DNA of 64,000 nucleotides, from NCBI GenBank assembly GCA_035325705.1, contig DAOKZI010000001.1, forward strand, positions 62,001 to 126,000, given 5' to 3'. The notes below the pieces were generated by a model, which was not told the origin of the DNA, searched no databases, and saw nothing but the letters and a program-made list of their open reading frames with translations. Of this stretch, positions 60,247 to 64,000 are shown piece by piece. The first letter of the stretch is position 1. The number at the start of each line of letters is the position of its first letter. Source of the stretch: Ga0077536 sp035325705 (GTDB lineage Bacteria; Pseudomonadota; Gammaproteobacteria; Ga0077536). Made by a program: the position numbers and the translations under genes.

Positions 60247-61265
60247 CGCTGTCCCGCTACGCCTGCCTGCTTGCGCTGCTGGGGGCGCTCGCCGCCCCGG
60301 CCGCGCATGCGCTCGGCGCGCGCGAGCTCGGCGTCGTCGTCAACACCGACGATCCGCAGAGCATCGCCGTCGGCGTCTATTACGCCGAACAGCGCCGCAT
60401 CCCGCGCGAGAACGTCGTCGAGCTCGCCCTCGGTGCGCCGCGCGCGACGCTGGATCCGGCAAGCTTCGAGCGCGCCAAGCGCAAGCTGGACGAGAAGCTG
60501 CCGCCCGCGGTGCAGGCGCTGGCCTTGACCTGGACCTATCCGTTTCGCGTCGGCTGCATGTCGGTGACCAGCGCGTTTGCCTTCGGCTATGCGCCGCGCT
60601 ACTGCGCCGAGGGCTGCAAGGCGACGGCGCCGAGTCCCTATTACGATGCGGCCTCGACGCACCCCTGGGACGACTTCCGCATCCGCCCGGCGATGCTGCT
60701 CGCGGCGAGCTCCTTGGCGAACGCCGAACAGCTCGTCGACCGCGGCCGGCGCAGCGACGGCACCGGCGCGCAGACGCCCGGCCGCGCCTATCTCGTGGTG
60801 ACGCCGGAACGCGCGCGCAATACGCGGGCGCCGGCGTTTCCGGCGATCCGCGCCGCACTCGGCGATCGGCTTCCGATCGAGCTGGTGCAGGCCGCGGGCA
60901 TCCGCGATCGCTACGACGTGCGCTTCTACTTCACCGGCATCGCCCGCGTGCCCTGGCTAGCGACGCTCGGCTTCCTGCCCGGCGCGCTCGCCGATCACCT
61001 GACCTCCGCCGGCGGCGTGTTGAACGGCGAGCACCAGATGAGCGTGCTGCGCTGGCTCGAAGCCGGTGCGACGGCGAGCTACGGCACGGTCGTCGAGCCG
61101 TGCAATTTTCCGCAGAAGTTTCCGAATCCCGCCATCGTCATGCGCCGCTACCTCGACGGCGAGACCGCGATCGAGGCGTACTGGAAGAGCGTCGCGTGGC
61201 CGGGCCAGGGCCTGTTCGTCGGCGAACCTCTGGCCCGTCCCTTCGGCGACGTCGCCGCGAAGTGA
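60243..61265 (+). CDS. TIGR03790-family exported protein
   Basis: 340 residues if it starts at CTG 60243; no ATG, GTG or TTG lies in frame near the N-terminus. CTG 60243 overlaps the VWA stop by four bases (CTGA), like the coupled junctions elsewhere; CTG 60249 is an alternative. A signal peptide (YACLLALLGALAAPAAHA) is followed by the TIGR03790 pattern: LGVVVNTDDPQSIAVGVYYA, RIPRENVVEL, and a conserved YGTVVEPCNFPQKFPNPAI. The function of the family is unknown. Confidence 0.8.
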   Translation: MTLSRYACLLALLGALAAPAAHALGARELGVVVNTDDPQSIAVGVYYAEQRRIPRENVVELALGAPRATLDPASFERAKRKLDEKLPPAVQALALTWTYPFRVGCMSVTSAFAFGYAPRYCAEGCKATAPSPYYDAASTHPWDDFRIRPAMLLAASSLANAEQLVDRGRRSDGTGAQTPGRAYLVVTPERARNTRAPAFPAIRAALGDRLPIELVQAAGIRDRYDVRFYFTGIARVPWLATLGFLPGALADHLTSAGGVLNGEHQMSVLRWLEAGATASYGTVVEPCNFPQKFPNPAIVMRRYLDGETAIEAYWKSVAWPGQGLFVGEPLARPFGDVAAK

Positions 61266-61529
61266 CGCTTTTCGTCGGACGCCGACGTCAGACGACGACA
61301 AATCCCGACACGCCGTCGCCGCCCGCAGCGCCTGCCGCCCTCGGCTCTACAGAGAAGGCCGCGCGTCGCCGCTATCCCGCGTGACGCCGTTCACAGGCGA
61401 CGCGCGCCGCGGCGCGCCGAATCCCGACCTGCGTCGCAACTCGCAAACGCCGACCTCGCCGACGCGCCGGGCTGGAACGCCGCTTGCGTCTGCACGAACG
61501 AACCACACGCGGAGACCCGGGAGCCCACG

Positions 61530-61739
61530 ATGAAACCGATTCAGTCCTTGGAACGTCGTATCGCACGCTTTCCCGGCTACCGGGACATGAACGGCGATTT
61601 CGTCCCGTTCACGACGTCCGACGAAGTGTTCCGCCGCGCACGTAAACTCGGCACGCGCGTCCTGCTGCGACTGGAGCTCGGCTCGGGCGACGAGCTGCAG
61701 GGTCTGTTCTACACCAACGATCGCGGCCTGACCGGCTGA
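61530..61739 (+). CDS. unrecognised 69-residue protein
   Basis: A GGGAG ribosome site lies 8 nt before ATG 61530. The product is basic at first (SLERRIARFPGYRDM) and ends in a hydrophobic/acidic strand-rich stretch (LLRLELGSGDELQGLFYTND). No family recognised. It is free-standing, about 260 bp after the TIGR03790 gene and 120 bp before the next one. Confidence 0.55.
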   Translation: MKPIQSLERRIARFPGYRDMNGDFVPFTTSDEVFRRARKLGTRVLLRLELGSGDELQGLFYTNDRGLTG

Positions 61740-61859
61740 CACGATTCTTCGCCGCGGCGGGCGCCGCCCGCGGCCCGCTTCGAGGCATTTTGCCCGACCC
61801 CACGGCTGGAAATCCGACGGACGGCGGGCGATGCTAGCGCCTTCTTTCCGGAAGCTCCG

Positions 61860-62576
61860 ATGCGCGCCGTGTCGCTCGTCCACAAGCTCGCCTGTGTCCT
61901 CTTCGCCGCGTGCGCGACGCTGCCTGCCGCGCGCGCGACCGCGGACAAGGCGCTCGGTCTCTTCCCGACGACACCGGGCCTGTGGTGGTACTACGCGACC
62001 GAAACGAAGATTCGCGATGAACCGCGGCACCATCGCCTGTTCGTCGCCAACGTCGCCTTCGACGGCCGCACGCTGCTGCAGCGGCGGCAGGGCGCCTGGG
62101 ATCATCTCTATGCGATCGGCAAGGACGCGATCGAGCATCAGGCCTACCTCTATCGCAGGGGCGGCGGCAGGGAGGCGCGCGAGGCCCCGGCGGTGCTGCT
62201 GCCGGTACCGCCGACTCCCGGCGCGTCCTGGCAGTTCAAATCGCGGCTGCGGCTGATCGAGACGCGCACTTTCGCGGCCGAGGACAGACTCGCGAACCGC
62301 TATCTGCCGGTCGAGATGACGGCGCGCATCGCGGCGGACGACGCCGCCGTGTCCGTGCCGGCCGGCCGCTACGAGGACTGCATACGCGTCGAGGCCGTCG
62401 GCAAGACGCTGGTGGCCGCCGATCGCGGCAACCTCGAGGTCGAAGTCACCGTCACGCAGATCGAGTGGTACGCGCCCGGCGTCGGCCTCGTGAAGACCGA
62501 GCGCGCCGAGCGCGCGGACAGCCCCTTCCTCAAGAACGGCGAGTACGTCCAGGAGCTGCTCGAAGCCGGTTCCTGA
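61860..62576 (+). CDS. unrecognised exported protein
   Basis: 238 residues with a signal peptide (VHKLACVLFAACATLPAARA); cysteine in FAAC could alternatively be a lipidation site. The mature part is beta-rich, with YYATETKIRDEPRHHRLFVA, VSVPAGRYEDCIRVEAVGKT, and QIEWYAPGVGLVKTER, a pattern seen in many small periplasmic proteins of unknown function. It is followed by trpE at 103 bp. Confidence 0.65.
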   Translation: MRAVSLVHKLACVLFAACATLPAARATADKALGLFPTTPGLWWYYATETKIRDEPRHHRLFVANVAFDGRTLLQRRQGAWDHLYAIGKDAIEHQAYLYRRGGGREAREAPAVLLPVPPTPGASWQFKSRLRLIETRTFAAEDRLANRYLPVEMTARIAADDAAVSVPAGRYEDCIRVEAVGKTLVAADRGNLEVEVTVTQIEWYAPGVGLVKTERAERADSPFLKNGEYVQELLEAGS

Positions 62577-62679
62577 GCGCGCCGCGGCCTGCGCTCCCTC
62601 GCGCCTCGTCCGCCGGCCTGCTAGGCTTGCGCGCTCTCGAACCCGGCCCGACCGCGGGCCTCGCGAACCGGACTTCCGC

Positions 62680-64000
62680 ATGACCGCCAACGCCTCCCCT
62701 GCCGTGCCCGCCGCGCGCTACAACCGTGTCCCGGTATCGCGCCGCGTGCTGGCCGATCTCGACACGCCGCTGAGCGTGTATTTGAAGCTCGCCGCCGCGC
62801 CGTACAGCTATCTGCTGGAATCGGTGCAGGGCGGGGAGAAATGGGGGCGCTATTCGATCATCGGCCTGCCGGCGCGCCAGGTGCTCAGCGTGCGCGGCCA
62901 TGAAGTCAGCATCGCCGACGACGGCGTCGTCACCGAGCGCCTCGAGTGCGCCGATCCGCTCGCCTTCATCCGCGACTACCACGCGCGGGTCGCGGCGCCG
63001 CCGCTCGCGATCTCGCGCTTCTCGGGCGGGCTCGTCGGCTATTTCGGCTACGACACCGTGCGCTACGGCGAAGCGAAGCTCGCGCGCGGCGCGCCGCCCG
63101 ATCGGCTGGGCACGCCGGACATCATGCTGATGCGCTCCGACGAGTTCGTGGTGTTCGACAATCTGCGCGGCGAGATGGAGCTCGTATGCTATGTCGATCC
63201 GGCCGTGGACGGCGCGCACGCCGCCGCCGAGACGCGGCTCGACGCGCTGATCGAGCGGCTCGCGCAGCCGCTGTCGCGGGCCGCGGCCGCGGCCGCCGGC
63301 CAGCCGGCGCGCGAAGAGGACTTCGAGTCGGAGTTCGGCCGCGAGCGCTTCATGGCCGCGGTCGCACGCATCAAGCGCTACATCGTCGACGGCGACGTCA
63401 TGCAGGTCGTGCCCTCGCAGCGCATGTCGGTGCCGCTGACGGCGCCGCCGATCGACGTCTATCGCGCGTTGCGCCATCTGAACCCCTCGCCCTACCTCTT
63501 CTTCATGGATCTCGCCGATTTCCAGATCGTCGGTTCCTCGCCCGAGATCCTCGTGCGTCTCGAGGGGCGCACGGTGACGACGCGGCCCCTCGCCGGCACG
63601 CGCAGGCGCGGCGCGACGCCGGAAGAGGATCTGGCGCTGGAACGCGAGCTGCTCGCCGATCCGAAGGAGATCGCCGAGCATCTGATGCTGATCGATCTCG
63701 GCCGCAACGACGTCGGTCGCGTCGCCGTCACCGGCTCGGTGCGCGTCACCGAGAAGATGGTGATCGAGCGCTACTCGCACGTGATGCACATTTCCTCGAA
63801 CGTCGAAGGCGAACTGCTGCCCGGCAAGGACGCGATCGACGTGCTGCGCGCGACCCTGCCCGTCGGCACGCTGTCCGGCGCGCCGAAGATCCGCGCGATG
63901 GAGATCATCGACGAGCTCGAGCCGACCAAGCGCGGCGTCTACGGCGGCGCGGTCGGCTACCTCTCGTGGAACGGCAACATGGACACCGCGATCGCGATCC
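62680..64000 (+). CDS. trpE: anthranilate synthase component I (TrpE), 3' end beyond window
   Basis: About 440 residues are visible before the right window edge; the family is about 490-520. YSYLLESVQGGEKWGRYSII contains the N-terminal tryptophan-feedback region (LLES-type motif). The chorismate-binding half is present: YIVDGDVMQVVPSQRM, LNPSPYLFFMDLADFQIVGS, RPLAGTRRRGATPEED, LLADPKEIAEHLMLIDLGRN, ERYSHVMHISSNVEG, and LPVGTLSGAPK. It converts chorismate plus glutamine-derived ammonia to anthranilate with TrpG, the first step of tryptophan synthesis. ATG 62680 fits the usual N-terminus. Confidence 0.93.
   Translation, partial: MTANASPAVPAARYNRVPVSRRVLADLDTPLSVYLKLAAAPYSYLLESVQGGEKWGRYSIIGLPARQVLSVRGHEVSIADDGVVTERLECADPLAFIRDYHARVAAPPLAISRFSGGLVGYFGYDTVRYGEAKLARGAPPDRLGTPDIMLMRSDEFVVFDNLRGEMELVCYVDPAVDGAHAAAETRLDALIERLAQPLSRAAAAAAGQPAREEDFESEFGRERFMAAVARIKRYIVDGDVMQVVPSQRMSVPLTAPPIDVYRALRHLNPSPYLFFMDLADFQIVGSSPEILVRLEGRTVTTRPLAGTRRRGATPEEDLALERELLADPKEIAEHLMLIDLGRNDVGRVAVTGSVRVTEKMVIERYSHVMHISSNVEGELLPGKDAIDVLRATLPVGTLSGAPKIRAMEIIDELEPTKRGVYGGAVGYLSWNGNMDTAIAI

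Overview
The window is G+C-rich bacterial chromosome, probably from a high-G+C gammaproteobacterium. That placement is an inference from gene content: a SrkA-type kinase, YajQ, a CPXCG zinc-ribbon protein next to a DUF3301 protein, a YdcH-like protein and a QmcA/NfeD pair. No rRNA, tRNA, CRISPR array or prophage was seen. Both ends cut genes: a REP-associated transposase on the left and trpE on the right.

Layout. 1-2.5 kb: transposase C-terminus, a small monooxygenase-fold protein and a ferric-reductase-like flavoprotein. 3-9.1 kb: a complete six-gene Mrp Na+/H+ antiporter operon (A+B fused, C, D, E, F, G) with 1-4 nt overlaps. 9.1-21.3 kb: accessory-looking genes separated by dense interspersed repeats. 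These are an AhpD/carboxymuconolactone-decarboxylase-like gene whose second redox cysteine codon is an in-frame TGA, an AraC regulator divergent from a luciferase-like oxidoreductase, a broken EndoQ gene, a DUF72 protein, a ParB-like protein, a flavin reductase, a DUF1326/DUF2182 pair and a second AraC regulator. 21.5-26.6 kb: a beta-oxidation-like operon (acyl-CoA dehydrogenase, 39-codon ORF, thiolase, DUF35 protein, two MaoC-fold proteins) divergent from an IclR regulator. 26.9-31.6 kb: SrkA, zinc-ribbon and methyltransferase genes, a glycine-zipper lipoprotein and two unrecognised genes. 31.8-34 kb: a second acyl-CoA dehydrogenase beside a decayed IclR gene.

34-64 kb is more housekeeping in character: a GGDEF/EAL protein with an exact internal duplication, a DEAD-box RNA helicase, an epimerase and an SDR, QmcA/NfeD, a phosphotransferase, a HAD hydrolase coupled to an M16 protease, YajQ-CPXCG-DUF3301, a 1422-residue cNMP-cNMP-rhodanese-coiled-coil protein, YdcH-like, PilZ, Sel1-repeat, MoxR/VWA/TIGR03790 genes and trpE. 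Three c-di-GMP-related proteins (GGDEF/EAL, YajQ, PilZ) lie within 23 kb.

Three repeat families fill most gaps. REP-A has arms GGGACACCCAC/GTGGGTGTCCC around a conserved core. REP-B has GTAGCCCGG arms. Element C is a roughly 130-160 bp inverted repeat with GCCACAGAGAACAC-type ends. The best candidates for new biology are the TGA-containing AhpD-like gene (possible selenoprotein), the giant cNMP/rhodanese coiled-coil protein, and the translationally coupled 39-codon ORF.
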